Below are positions 8,119-15,078 of a stretch of 64,000 bases of DNA, in pieces. Each line of letters begins with the position of its first letter. Within the stretch, counting starts at the first letter, position 1. The stretch spans positions 1-64,000 of the forward strand of contig JACKKN010000009.1 in NCBI GenBank assembly GCA_024236415.1, written 5' to 3'. A model generated the notes under the pieces. That model was not told the DNA's origin. It saw only the letters and a program-made list of their open reading frames with translations, and made no database searches. The DNA comes from Hyphomicrobiales bacterium (lineage in GTDB: Bacteria > Pseudomonadota > Alphaproteobacteria > Rhodospirillales > JACKKN01). The position numbers and the translations under genes were made by a program.

Positions 8119-9879
8119 TTAAAGTCCCTGGGCCACGAAGCGCGCCGCCTCGTCCAGGCCCGGCGCCGGGTCCTCCAGCAGCCATTCCGCCATCTGGCCC
8201 TCGCGGTCGGCGTCGCCCTCGGCCAGGGGGTCGGCGACGTCCAGGCGGTGGTCGTAGACGGCGCGCGACAGCACCAGGCGGCGGGCGTCGCCCGTCTCCC
8301 GCGCCGTCATCACGCCCTCCCAGGCCATCAGCACGGCGCAGGCCACGTTGTACATGGCGCTGGACGCCTGGCGGGTCAGGCGCGGCTCGCCGTTGCCGTC
8401 CAGTGCCCGGTCCACCAGGGCGGTGGCCCGGCCCAGGGACTGCATCACCGCGTCGCGGTAGGCGTCGGGCACGCCGTCGCCGGCGGCGTCCAGCCGTGCC
8501 TCCAGGGCCGCGGCCAGGCGGGTGTGGGCGTGCAGCTTGCGCGACGAGCGCAGCACGTCCTGGGCCACCACGTTGGAGGTGCCTTCCCAGATCGAGCCCA
8601 GGTGGCTGTCGCGCAGCAGGCGCGGGTTGATCCACTCCTCGATGTAGCCGCTGCCGCCGCGCACCTCCATGGAATCGCCGGCCACCTTGCGGGCGTCGCG
8701 GCAGGCGCGGAACTTGATCAGCGGCGTGAGGATACGGCCCAGGGCCTTGGCCTCCTCGTCGGTGCCGTCGGCGTCGGCGCGGCCCAGCACCTCGGCGGTG
8801 TAGAAGGCGAAGCTGAGGGCCTGTTCCGTGGGCAGCAGGATCTTCATCAACTGGCGCCGCATCAGCGGCATGTCCAGCAGGCGCCGGCCGAAGGCCACCC
8901 GCTCGCGCGCCACGTGCAGGGCCTCGTGCCACGAGCGGCGCATCAGCCCGGCGGCGCGGATGCCGTTCGACAGCCGCGAGTTGTTGATGCCGTCGGCCAT
9001 CTGGCGCCAGCCCTGGTCCAGTTCGCCGATGGGGTAGGCGACGGCGCCCTCCAGCGTCACCTCGCCGCTGGGCATGGCGCGGGTGCCCAGCTTGTCCTTC
9101 AGGCGCACGATGCGGTAGCTGTTCTGGCGCCCGTCGTCCAGGTGCCGGGGCAGCAGGAACAGGCCCAGCCCCCTGGTGCCGCCGGGCGCCCCCTCGGGCC
9201 GGGCCAGGACCAGCACCAGCTCGGCGTCGGCGTTGGAGCAGAACCACTTCTCGCCGTAGATGCGCCACTGGCCGTCCTCGTGGCGGGCCACGCATTCCAC
9301 CGCGCCCACGTCCGAGCCGGCGCCCTGCTCGGTCAGGAACATGGCGCCCTGGCCCAGGCGGTCCAGGTCGTTGCTCAGCAGGATCGGCAGGTACTTCTCC
9401 TTCATCTCGTCGCTGGCGAACTTGATCAGGTTGCGGGTCAGCGAGTCGGTCATGTTGACCGGGCAGCACAGGCCGAACTCGGACTGCACGAACAGGTAGG
9501 TCAGGGCGTACTTGGCCGCCGGCGGCATCCGGGCCGGCCAGCCCAGGACACCCTCCTGGTGCGACATGCGCGCCAGGCCCAGCTCACCGAAGGCCAGGCG
9601 CTCCATCTCCCGGTAGGCGGGATGCTTGTCGATCCACTGCCACGCCGCGCCGGTGCGGTCGCGGTGGCGCAGGGTGGGCGGGTTGAAGTCGGCGGCGTGG
9701 GCCAGGTCGTCCAGGTGGTCGCCGACCAGGCCGCCCAGGCGGCGCATGTGCGGCTCCAGGTGGGCCAGCAGGTCGCCGGGCATGTAGCGCGGCAGGACCT
9801 GGTGCAGGGAGCCGTCGATGTCATAGAAGTTCAGGCCCCGGGTGTCGGGCACGCGGGTGTCGACGTTGCGGCGGATCAT
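8119..9879 (-). CDS. Acyl-CoA dehydrogenase, AidB/FadE-like long form
   Basis: A 586-residue FAD-dependent acyl-CoA dehydrogenase. Visible signatures are FLTEQGAGSDVGAVE (181-195), WRIYGEKWFCSNADAELVLVLAR (205-227), the helical C-terminal domain with ARERVAFGRRLLDMPLMRRQL (325-344) and SIWEGTSNVVAQDVLR, whose Glu432 is the likely catalytic base. The N-terminal 130 residues and AidB-like WEGT motif place it in the longer AidB/FadE group rather than the 380-residue short-chain group. It stands alone on this strand; the AT-rich dyad at 9914-9935 lies 35 bases upstream of the start and is a likely operator. Confidence 0.9.
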   Translation of the reverse strand: MIRRNVDTRVPDTRGLNFYDIDGSLHQVLPRYMPGDLLAHLEPHMRRLGGLVGDHLDDLAHAADFNPPTLRHRDRTGAAWQWIDKHPAYREMERLAFGELGLARMSHQEGVLGWPARMPPAAKYALTYLFVQSEFGLCCPVNMTDSLTRNLIKFASDEMKEKYLPILLSNDLDRLGQGAMFLTEQGAGSDVGAVECVARHEDGQWRIYGEKWFCSNADAELVLVLARPEGAPGGTRGLGLFLLPRHLDDGRQNSYRIVRLKDKLGTRAMPSGEVTLEGAVAYPIGELDQGWRQMADGINNSRLSNGIRAAGLMRRSWHEALHVARERVAFGRRLLDMPLMRRQLMKILLPTEQALSFAFYTAEVLGRADADGTDEEAKALGRILTPLIKFRACRDARKVAGDSMEVRGGSGYIEEWINPRLLRDSHLGSIWEGTSNVVAQDVLRSSRKLHAHTRLAAALEARLDAAGDGVPDAYRDAVMQSLGRATALVDRALDGNGEPRLTRQASSAMYNVACAVLMAWEGVMTARETGDARRLVLSRAVYDHRLDVADPLAEGDADREGQMAEWLLEDPAPGLDEAARFVAQGL

Positions 9880-9913
9880 GGCGCGTTTCCCCTTGTCGAG
9901 ATGGGTTCTTGGA

Positions 9914-9935
9914 ATTAATTAATAAATTAATTAAT
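9914..9935. promoter_or_regulatory. AT-rich perfect dyad, candidate operator of the acyl-CoA dehydrogenase gene
   Basis: Two ATTAATTAAT arms flank a central AA; the arms are both inverted and direct repeats of each other because each is itself a palindrome. Such a 22-base AT-only stretch is exceptional in this GC-rich region. It lies 35 bases upstream of the dehydrogenase start, where a TetR- or MarR-type repressor would act. The regulator is not in the window. Confidence 0.55.
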
Positions 9936-10008
9936 CTCAGGATAGCAGAAGCCGCGCCTTTCCTCAAGGCGGGTCGGCCTCAAGTTGGGTCCGGCGCCCA
10001 GCCTAGGG

Positions 10009-10037
10009 AAAAAAGGCCGGGTCCGAAAGGACCCGGC
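10009..10037 (-). terminator. Intrinsic terminator of small RNA A
   Basis: On the minus strand GCCGGGTCC and GGACCCGGC form a perfect 9-bp stem with a TTTC loop, followed after one base by six T residues (plus-strand A-run 10009-10014). Confidence 0.8.
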
Positions 10038-10090
10038 GAGTTTGACAGGGAGGTGGGCCGGTGCAAGGGGGGAGGGGAGTGCCCCGGCCC
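10009..10090 (-). ncRNA. Candidate small RNA A of a tandem pair
   Basis: About 82 nt predicted, read leftward. Upstream is a CRP/FNR-type dyad (10125-10138), then 22 bases later a CATGAT minus-10-like hexamer (10097-10102), giving a start near 10090. The transcript would carry C-rich stretches (CTCCCCTCCCCC), a core CCTCCCTGT(C/G)AAACTCG (10033-10053, shared 20 of 21 bases with unit B) and end in an intrinsic terminator (10009-10037). No open frame of note. C-rich unpaired stretches in alphaproteobacterial sRNAs can pair with Shine-Dalgarno sequences. Confidence 0.6.
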
Positions 10091-10124
10091 AGTGTCATCA
10101 TGTAATATTGCCCGTTCCGCCGCA

Positions 10125-10138
10125 GTGACAAGGGTCAC
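10125..10138. promoter_or_regulatory. CRP-type dyad GTGA-N6-TCAC upstream of small RNA A
   Basis: GTGACAAGGGTCAC is a perfect GTGA-N6-TCAC inverted repeat, matching the CRP/FNR superfamily half-site layout. Its centre lies about 41.5 bases upstream of the start predicted for small RNA A, the class II activator position. No open frame on the other side. Confidence 0.55.
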
Positions 10139-10159
10139 AGGCCGAAAAGGGCGGCGCGG

Positions 10160-10187
10160 AAAAGAAAACCGGACCTGGACGGTCCGG
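10160..10187 (-). terminator. Intrinsic terminator of small RNA B
   Basis: On the minus strand CCGGACC and GGTCCGG form a perfect 7-bp stem with a five-base loop, followed directly by TTTTCTTTT (plus 10160-10168). Confidence 0.75.
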
Positions 10188-10236
10188 CGAGTTTCACAGG
10201 GAGGCTGAAATGGGATGAGAAACGGATCCCGAAGCC
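10160..10236 (-). ncRNA. Candidate small RNA B of a tandem pair
   Basis: About 77 nt predicted, read leftward. The dyad at 10271-10284 is followed 22 bases later by CATCAT (10243-10248), placing the start near 10236. The RNA would contain the same core as unit A (10184-10204: CCTCCCTGTGAAACTCG) directly before its terminator hairpin. Spacing dyad-to-minus-10 is identical in the two units, which supports a duplicated transcription unit rather than chance. The bases between start and core differ between units. Confidence 0.6.
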
Positions 10237-10270
10237 ACGACCATGATGCCACGGCGGCCGGCCCAATGAC

Positions 10271-10284
10271 TTGACCTTTGTCAA
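10271..10284. promoter_or_regulatory. FNR/FixK-type dyad TTGAC-N4-GTCAA
   Basis: TTGACCTTTGTCAA is a perfect dyad fitting the FNR/FixK/DNR box consensus (TTGAN6TCAA). It lies 22 bases upstream of the minus-10-like CATCAT of small RNA B and 72 bases upstream of the ATG of the plus-strand acyl-CoA ligase, so it could control either or both. Confidence 0.6.
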
Positions 10285-10356
10285 TCGCCCGGCCGGTGCC
10301 GCGGACTTCCCGCCCCCCGCCGCTTGTTTCTTCATTCTTTTCAGGTTGTTGCGCCC

Positions 10357-11964
10357 ATGGAACCCACCGACCCCCGGCCCGCCGAGAGCAGCCTCACCGA
10401 CCTGCTGGCCGGCCTGCCCGCCGCCGCCACGGCGCTGTGGTGCGGCGAGTCCACCTGGACCTTCGGCGACCTGGACCGCGCCGTGCGCCGCGCCGCCGCC
10501 GGCCTGCGCGCCCTGGGCATCGGGCCCGGCGACCGGGTCGCCCTGTGGCTGCCCAACACGCCCGAGTGGTACGTGCTGTTCCTGGCCCTGGCGCGCCTGG
10601 GGGCCGTGGCCGTGGCCGTCAACACCCGGTTCCGCAGTCACGAGGTGCAGGACATCGTCGGCCGTTCGGGCTGCAAGGCCCTGGTCCTGTGGCCCGGGTT
10701 CCGGGGCATCGATTTCCCGGCCATCCTGGCCGGGGTCGACCCGGCGGCCCTGGGCGCCCTGGAGCATGCCGTGGTGGTGGGCGGCGGCGCGGCCGCGGTC
10801 GGGCTGGACGTCGCCACCGTCGCCTACGAAGCCCTGCTGGACCACCCGCCCCTGGACCAGGCGGTGGGCGGCGCCGGCGACGGGGTGGTCCTGTTCACCA
10901 CCTCGGGCACCACCAGCGCCCCCAAGTTCGTCTGCCACCGCCAGGGGGCCATCGTCCACCACGGCCGCGACGTGGCCGCCGACTTCGGCCTGGACGGGGA
11001 CGGGGACGGCGAGGGGGTGCTGCAGGTCCTGCCCCTGTGCGGCGTGTTCGGCTTCACCCTGGCCATGGCGGCCCTGGCGGCGGGCCGCCCCATGGCCATC
11101 CAGCCGGCCTTCGACGGCGCCGCCGCCGCGGCCATGATCCACCGCCACCGCCTGACCGTGTCGGTCGGCACCGACGACATGGTCCAGGCCCTGCTGGACG
11201 CGGTGCCCGGCGACGATCCCTTTCCCAGCCTGCGCTTCATGGGCTACGCCGCCTTCAACCCGGCCCTGGAGGACATCGCCGCCCGTGCCGGCGAGCGCGG
11301 GGTCAGGTTGTGCGGACTCTACGGCATGAGCGAGGTGCACGCGCTGTACGCCCGCCAGCACGAGGACGCGCCGCTCGCCGAGCGGGTCAAGCCCGGCGGC
11401 CGCCCGGTGTCGCCCCTGGCCGCGGCCCGGGTCTGCGACCCGGATACGGGCGAGGTCCTGGAGCCGGGGGTCAAGGGCGAGCTGCAATTGAAGGGGCCCA
11501 GCCTGATGGTCGAATACTGGGGCAACCCGGCCGCCACCGCCGCCGCCTTCACCGCCGACGGGTTCCTCAAGACCGGCGACTTCGCCACCATGGAGCCCGA
11601 CGGCCGCTTCCACTACCTGGGCCGCATGGGCGACGTGCTGCGCCTGGGCGGCTTCCTGACCAGCCCGCTGGAGATCGAGGAATACCTCATGACCGCCCCC
11701 GGCGTGGCCGCCTGCCAGGTGGTGGGTGGCGAGCGGGACGGCAAGCCCGTGGCCGTCGCCTTCGTCATCGGCGAGCCGGGCGCCGCCCTGGACGAGGCCG
11801 CCCTGACCGCCCATTGCCGCGCCGGGCTGGCCGGCTACAAGGTGCCGGCCCGGGTGTTCGTGGTCGACCGCTTTCCCACCACCGACGGCCCCAACGGGGT
11901 CAAGATCCAGCGCGCCGAGCTGCGCCGCATGGCCGCCGAGGGGATGGCCGCCGGCGCGAAATGA
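10357..11964 (+). CDS. AMP-dependent acyl-CoA synthetase/ligase
   Basis: A 535-residue ANL-superfamily enzyme that activates a carboxylic acid with ATP and CoA. The P-loop-like motif TTSGTTSAPK is at residues 181-190, the adenylate-binding GLYGMSEVH near residue 325, the hinge motif LKTGDFATMEPDGRFHYLGRMGDVLRLGG near residue 410, and the catalytic C-terminal lysine in GPNGVKIQRAEL near residue 521. Start ATG at 10357 is preferred over the 11-residue longer reading. It is close to but divergent from the acyl-CoA dehydrogenase, suggesting a shared fatty- or aromatic-acid role. Substrate not determinable. Confidence 0.9.
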   Translation: MEPTDPRPAESSLTDLLAGLPAAATALWCGESTWTFGDLDRAVRRAAAGLRALGIGPGDRVALWLPNTPEWYVLFLALARLGAVAVAVNTRFRSHEVQDIVGRSGCKALVLWPGFRGIDFPAILAGVDPAALGALEHAVVVGGGAAAVGLDVATVAYEALLDHPPLDQAVGGAGDGVVLFTTSGTTSAPKFVCHRQGAIVHHGRDVAADFGLDGDGDGEGVLQVLPLCGVFGFTLAMAALAAGRPMAIQPAFDGAAAAAMIHRHRLTVSVGTDDMVQALLDAVPGDDPFPSLRFMGYAAFNPALEDIAARAGERGVRLCGLYGMSEVHALYARQHEDAPLAERVKPGGRPVSPLAAARVCDPDTGEVLEPGVKGELQLKGPSLMVEYWGNPAATAAAFTADGFLKTGDFATMEPDGRFHYLGRMGDVLRLGGFLTSPLEIEEYLMTAPGVAACQVVGGERDGKPVAVAFVIGEPGAALDEAALTAHCRAGLAGYKVPARVFVVDRFPTTDGPNGVKIQRAELRRMAAEGMAAGAK

Positions 11965-12216
11965 CGACCCGCCGGCCGATTTGACCCCGTCAGGGGCCGG
12001 TCGGGCGCGGTTTCGGGCCACAAATTGCCCGATGTCGTCATGCCAACCCCTTGAAACGGTTCAGGACCAGGGGCGCGGCTGGAAAAATGTCGTCATTTGT
12101 CGTCATTCCCGTGCCACCGAACGGGTCTCGACCCGTGGACGCGCGAGGGACAGGGCCAACCCCACGGGTCGCGCCGCGCCTGTCGAAAATATTCACCATG
12201 TCAAAGAGCTGACAGG

Positions 12217-12244
12217 AATATAGTCCAGAAATTTCGGGATTCAA
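12217..12244 (-). promoter_or_regulatory. Candidate sigma70-type promoter on the minus strand
   Basis: TTGAAT (plus 12239-12244) and TATATT (plus 12217-12222) are separated by 16 bases. It would start a leftward transcript near 12210 in a region without a recognised gene. Confidence 0.35.
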
Positions 12245-12296
12245 GGGCAGGGCGGAAATTCGGCCGCCGCCGTTGCCGCCCTGTCAGCCGGGATGG

Positions 12297-12316
12297 GCCG
12301 CCCCTGGCGGGGCGGC
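12297..12316. terminator. GC-rich hairpin after the DUF1127 gene
   Basis: GCCGCCCC and GGGGCGGC form a perfect 8-bp stem with a TGGC loop, 38 bases past the stop of the DUF1127 gene. There is no good T-run on either strand, so termination there is only likely, not shown. Confidence 0.35.
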
Positions 12317-12353
12317 TCTCCGGGTCCTTTGGCGGCGCGGCGGCCGGGTGGGC

Positions 12354-12596
12354 CTAGTCGCGCAGGTTGCGGTCGTGCTCGACGGCCCAGCGCAGGGACT
12401 GGCGCGAGAAGCCCAGGTCGGCCAGCTCCTGGTCGGTCATCTTGGCGACCTGGTCCAGGGACCGGTTCTTTTCGCGCCAGGCCTTGACGGGCGCGACCAG
12501 GTGGGTCCGCAGGAAGGCCGCGGCGGCGGCGCGGAAGCTGCCTGTGCCGGCGGGCGCGGCGGTCAGCATGCCGCCGGGGTGGAGGGTCGTGGCCAT
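12354..12596 (-). CDS. DUF1127 (YjiS-like) small protein
   Basis: An 80-residue protein ending in the DUF1127 signature: WREKNRSLDQVAKMTDQELADLGFSR (about residues 41-66), i.e. the L..M.D.ELAD.G.SR pattern. DUF1127 proteins in alphaproteobacteria act in RNA binding and phosphate, stress or sRNA pathways (CcaF1 in Rhodobacter). The N-terminus is a low-complexity Ala/Gly/Thr extension. It is 142 bases downstream of the other small gene at 12739-12942 on the same strand, probably one transcript. Confidence 0.85.
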   Translation of the reverse strand: MATTLHPGGMLTAAPAGTGSFRAAAAAFLRTHLVAPVKAWREKNRSLDQVAKMTDQELADLGFSRQSLRWAVEHDRNLRD

Positions 12597-12738
12597 GGTG
12601 TCAGCTCCTTTCTAGGTGGGGGCCGACCGCGCCGGGGGGGCGGCGCGACGGTCCGAAAAGGACGACTTCCCGTTCGCGCCTGGTCCGGTGTGTCCGCACC
12701 GGGCCGTGGCGCGCAACAGACGGTGTTGGTTCCCGTCC

Positions 12739-12942
12739 TCAGTCGGCGCCGAGGCCGGTGGTCCAGCGCGGGGCCGACAGGGCGGCGCCGGCGGCGTGCA
12801 GGGAATGGGCGATCTTCTTGCGCAGCCCCGCCGCCCAGGTCTGCATGGCCTCGGCCCGCAGGCGCTTGGCGGTCAGGACGTAGGCCTGCATTTCCGCGTC
12901 GCTGGGAATGCGCACGTCCGCGTCGAAGAAGGTGTTGCTCAT
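12739..12942 (-). CDS. Small basic protein, RSP_7527-like
   Basis: A 67-residue cytoplasmic protein. The segment EMQAYVLTAKRLRAEAMQTWAAGLRKKI (residues 17-44) resembles short alphaproteobacterial proteins that carry an A..LRAEA helix and often accompany DUF1127 genes; this match is from memory and is moderate. The start ATG at 12942 has a GGAGACC-type RBS (minus strand) about 6 bases upstream. It is followed by the DUF1127 gene and preceded by a long leader region. Confidence 0.6.
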   Translation of the reverse strand: MSNTFFDADVRIPSDAEMQAYVLTAKRLRAEAMQTWAAGLRKKIAHSLHAAGAALSAPRWTTGLGAD

Positions 12943-13414
12943 GGTCTTGGTCTCCTTGGCCCGCGACCCGGACTTGGCGGCGTCTCGAAGGCGCGGCGGG
13001 CATGGTGCGTCGCCGTCCCCGGGCGCCGGGGGGGTGATGCCGGGTCGGGCATCGTTCCGTCCTGGACGGTCCTGGGACCGCCCGATGTCTGTGCTGGTGG
13101 CGCCGGTCCGCCTGTTGGTCTTGTTCGGCTTGTCGGACCTGTCATCCGGCCGTTGGCCGGCATGCGCCTCTTGGACGTAACCCGGGTGCCTGTCCCATCT
13201 CGCTGGTCACTTGCGCACCCGCCTTGGTTCCGTCGGGGTTCCGGGGGAGGGGGGGCCTACCCTGGATCCGACACCGGACCTTGGTCCGGTCGTTTGAACC
13301 GTTCTAAAGATAGGCCCAGTCCGTATGGGGCGGAACGCACATTATTGCAGTGCAGCATTCCGTTTTTGCATAGCTCGGCCGGCCGGCCCGGCGATTCCGG
13401 GCCAACGGGCCGGT
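12943..13414. other. 472-bp leader/promoter region without a gene
   Basis: Upstream region of the minus-strand small-protein pair and downstream of tlpA. I see no credible open frame. It holds a perfect 8-bp inverted repeat with TT loop at 13273-13290 (ACCGGACC/GGTCCGGT, the same stem sequence as small RNA B's terminator) and a TGCA-G-TGCA dyad at 13346-13354 inside the only AT-richer stretch, a likely promoter area. A PhaR-type TGC-rich operator would look like this, but that is a guess. Confidence 0.4.
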
Positions 13415-13960
13415 TCAGGCGCCCAACGACCTGATCTGGGCCAGGATGTCGGGGGCGTCCCACTCGCGGCCGCCGATGGCGCGCAGGGCCATGTGCCCCT
13501 GGGGGTCGACGACGATGGTGGTCGGCAGGCCGAGCACCGGCCACTGCCGGATGACGGTGGAATCCGGGTCCAGGAGGACCGGGAACTCGACCCCGTGGTC
13601 GAAGGCGAACACGGCCACCTCCTCGGCCTCGCCGCCCACGTGGACGGCCAGCATGGCGATGCCGTCGTCGCGGGTGCGCAGCCAGGCGCGCTGCATTGAG
13701 GGGATCTCGAACCGGCAGGGCGGGCACCAGGTGGCCCAGAAGTTGACGATCACCACCCGGCCGCGGAAGTCGGACAGGCGGACCTCGTGGCCGTCCAGGT
13801 TGCGCAACGTGAAGTCCCGGGCCGGGCGGCCGGGCAGCTTGGCCAGGGGCAGGGCCTGTGCCCGCGCCGGACCGGGGGCCAGGGCCCAGGCCGCGGCGGC
13901 GCCGGCGGCCAGGCGCAGCAGGCGGCGGCGGGGCAGCGGGGCGGTCACGGGCCGGAACAT
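13415..13960 (-). CDS. TlpA-family thiol:disulfide oxidoreductase
   Basis: A 181-residue secreted thioredoxin-like protein. The signal has a Tat-like start (LPRRRLLRLAAG at residues 9-20) and cleavage near PARA-QA (34). The TlpA/ResA fold follows: FTLRNLDGHEVRLSDFRGRVVIVNFWATWCPPC with the redox pair Cys79-Cys82, then LGLPTTIVVDPQGHM with the cis-Pro loop near residue 150. Such proteins keep periplasmic Cys residues reduced, e.g. for c-type heme attachment or sulfur carriers. Last gene of the dsrE-unknown-tlpA operon; its start overlaps the upstream gene by 16 bases. Confidence 0.9.
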   Translation of the reverse strand: MFRPVTAPLPRRRLLRLAAGAAAAWALAPGPARAQALPLAKLPGRPARDFTLRNLDGHEVRLSDFRGRVVIVNFWATWCPPCRFEIPSMQRAWLRTRDDGIAMLAVHVGGEAEEVAVFAFDHGVEFPVLLDPDSTVIRQWPVLGLPTTIVVDPQGHMALRAIGGREWDAPDILAQIRSLGA

Positions 13961-14565
13961 GCCAGTCCTTCCAGGATCGTTTCGTGCCGCGTCTCGCCCA
14001 GGCGCCATACGGCCCGCAGGTCGAACACGGTGCCCGGGGCCAAACCGAAGGCGTGGATGCCCCAGTTGTAGTCGCCGGCGCCGAAGGTCTGGCGGGTGGG
14101 GAACAGGGCCCACTGGAAGGCGACCAGGGCCTTCTGCGGCACGGTTTCCGGGTCGAAGGAGGCCAGCCAGTCCTCCTTGGTGCGGTAGGGCCGCCACTGC
14201 CCGCCCACGGCGATTTGCCACTGGGTCAGGTCCAGGTGGACCGGCAGGTCCGCCGGCGCGCCGGCATGGCCGATGGCCGAGCGGAACACGCAGCCGGTTT
14301 CGGCGATGCGCCGGGCCTCGGCCAAGGGGAAGCCGCGGTTGAGGAAGAACGCCGCCGCCGGTTCACGCGGCAGCGGCGCCAGTTCCATCCGCAGGCCCTG
14401 GTCCCGCCACAGGGTGGCGTCGGGGCCGGACGGACGGGGCGGCTCCTGTGCCGGTGCGCCGCCGGTCCCGAGGACGACTGTCCAGAGGAAGACGGCCAAC
14501 CCCGCCCACAGCCCCGTGGACGGGCGGCCGCTTGCCCCGTGCGGACCGGGTCTGCGCACCGGCAC
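13945..14565 (-). CDS. Secreted protein of unknown function between dsrE-like and tlpA genes
   Basis: A 206-residue protein I do not recognise. A signal peptide is likely: hydrophobic WAGLAVFLWTVVLGTGGAPAQ ending near residue 40. The mature part has a repeated proline-rich start, FFLNRGFPLAEARRIAETGCVFRSAIG, a predicted beta-rich region (LDLTQWQIAVGGQWRPYRTKEDW), and GDYNWGIHAFGLAPGTVFDLRAVW. Two cysteines only (about residues 92 and 203), which could be a disulfide handled by the TlpA protein encoded next. It starts 12 bases after the dsrE-like stop and overlaps tlpA by 16 bases, so a joint periplasmic function is probable. Confidence 0.7.
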   Translation of the reverse strand: MPVRRPGPHGASGRPSTGLWAGLAVFLWTVVLGTGGAPAQEPPRPSGPDATLWRDQGLRMELAPLPREPAAAFFLNRGFPLAEARRIAETGCVFRSAIGHAGAPADLPVHLDLTQWQIAVGGQWRPYRTKEDWLASFDPETVPQKALVAFQWALFPTRQTFGAGDYNWGIHAFGLAPGTVFDLRAVWRLGETRHETILEGLACSGP

Positions 14566-14577
14566 CGGACGCCGGGC

Positions 14578-15078
14578 CTATTCCACTTCCATGTAGGCGT
14601 AGCCCTTGTTCTGCAAGGCGATCAGGTTCTCGAACACGTTGTCGACCTGGGTCACGTATTCGATGACGTTGTCAGACTTGATCTTGGTCCGGCTCATGGC
14701 GATGCCGCACAGGCGGACAGGGATGCCGATGTCGGTCAGGGACTTCAGCTGCCCCTGGGCCTTGCCCATGTCCTTGACCGGGGCCTTCTCGAACTTGGTG
14801 CCGGCCAGGGACTTGGTCGCGAACTTGGACGCCTTGCCGTGGATCAGGACCACGAACTTGGGTTCGATTCCCTTGCTGCGCAGGCCGTCGGCAGTCTGCT
14901 TGATCAGGCCCATGCGGTCGTTGAACCGGGCCTCGTCGCCGGTGGTGACATCCCACACGGTCTTGGCCTCGGAAACGCCGCCCAAATCCTCCATGGTGGC
15001 CGCCCGGGCGCCGGTGGCGACCATGGCGGCGGCGAAGCAGGCCAGGAGCGAAAGCCGCAGGGTATTCATTTTCAACAT
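14578..15078 (-). CDS. Periplasmic DsrE-family protein
   Basis: A 166-residue DsrE/DsrF-like protein with a signal peptide (cleavage near ARA-ATM, residue 27). The fold markers are KFVVLIHGKASKFATK (74-89), a long amphipathic helix region and GIPVRLCGIAMSR with Cys124 at the usual active-site position of DsrE-like sulfur carriers. Cytosolic DsrE relays sulfane sulfur; secreted single-domain versions of this type occur in many proteobacteria, with unproven function. First gene of the operon with the unknown protein and TlpA; a promoter should lie between 15079 and 15200. Confidence 0.85.
   Translation of the reverse strand: MLKMNTLRLSLLACFAAAMVATGARAATMEDLGGVSEAKTVWDVTTGDEARFNDRMGLIKQTADGLRSKGIEPKFVVLIHGKASKFATKSLAGTKFEKAPVKDMGKAQGQLKSLTDIGIPVRLCGIAMSRTKIKSDNVIEYVTQVDNVFENLIALQNKGYAYMEVE

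Larger units (their letters stand above)
11965..12353. other. 389-bp gap between convergent genes with possible minus-strand transcript
   Basis: No convincing long gene. It holds a sigma70-like element on the minus strand (12217-12244), a long-range 10-bp perfect stem (CGACCCGTGG at 12129-12138 with CCACGGGTCG at 12162-12171), three copies of TGTCGTCAT (12033, 12089, 12099; the last two exactly 10 bases apart), and a GC-rich 8-bp hairpin at 12297-12316. On the minus strand two very short frames starting MTTNDDIF (ATG at 12109) and MTTSGNLW (ATG at 12041) overlap by ATGA; the second runs into the ligase antisense and is not supported. Confidence 0.4.

Noticed and set aside
11835..12041. Short minus frame starting MTTSGNLW
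   Set aside because: Most of it is antisense to the end of the acyl-CoA ligase and its product is arginine/serine low complexity.
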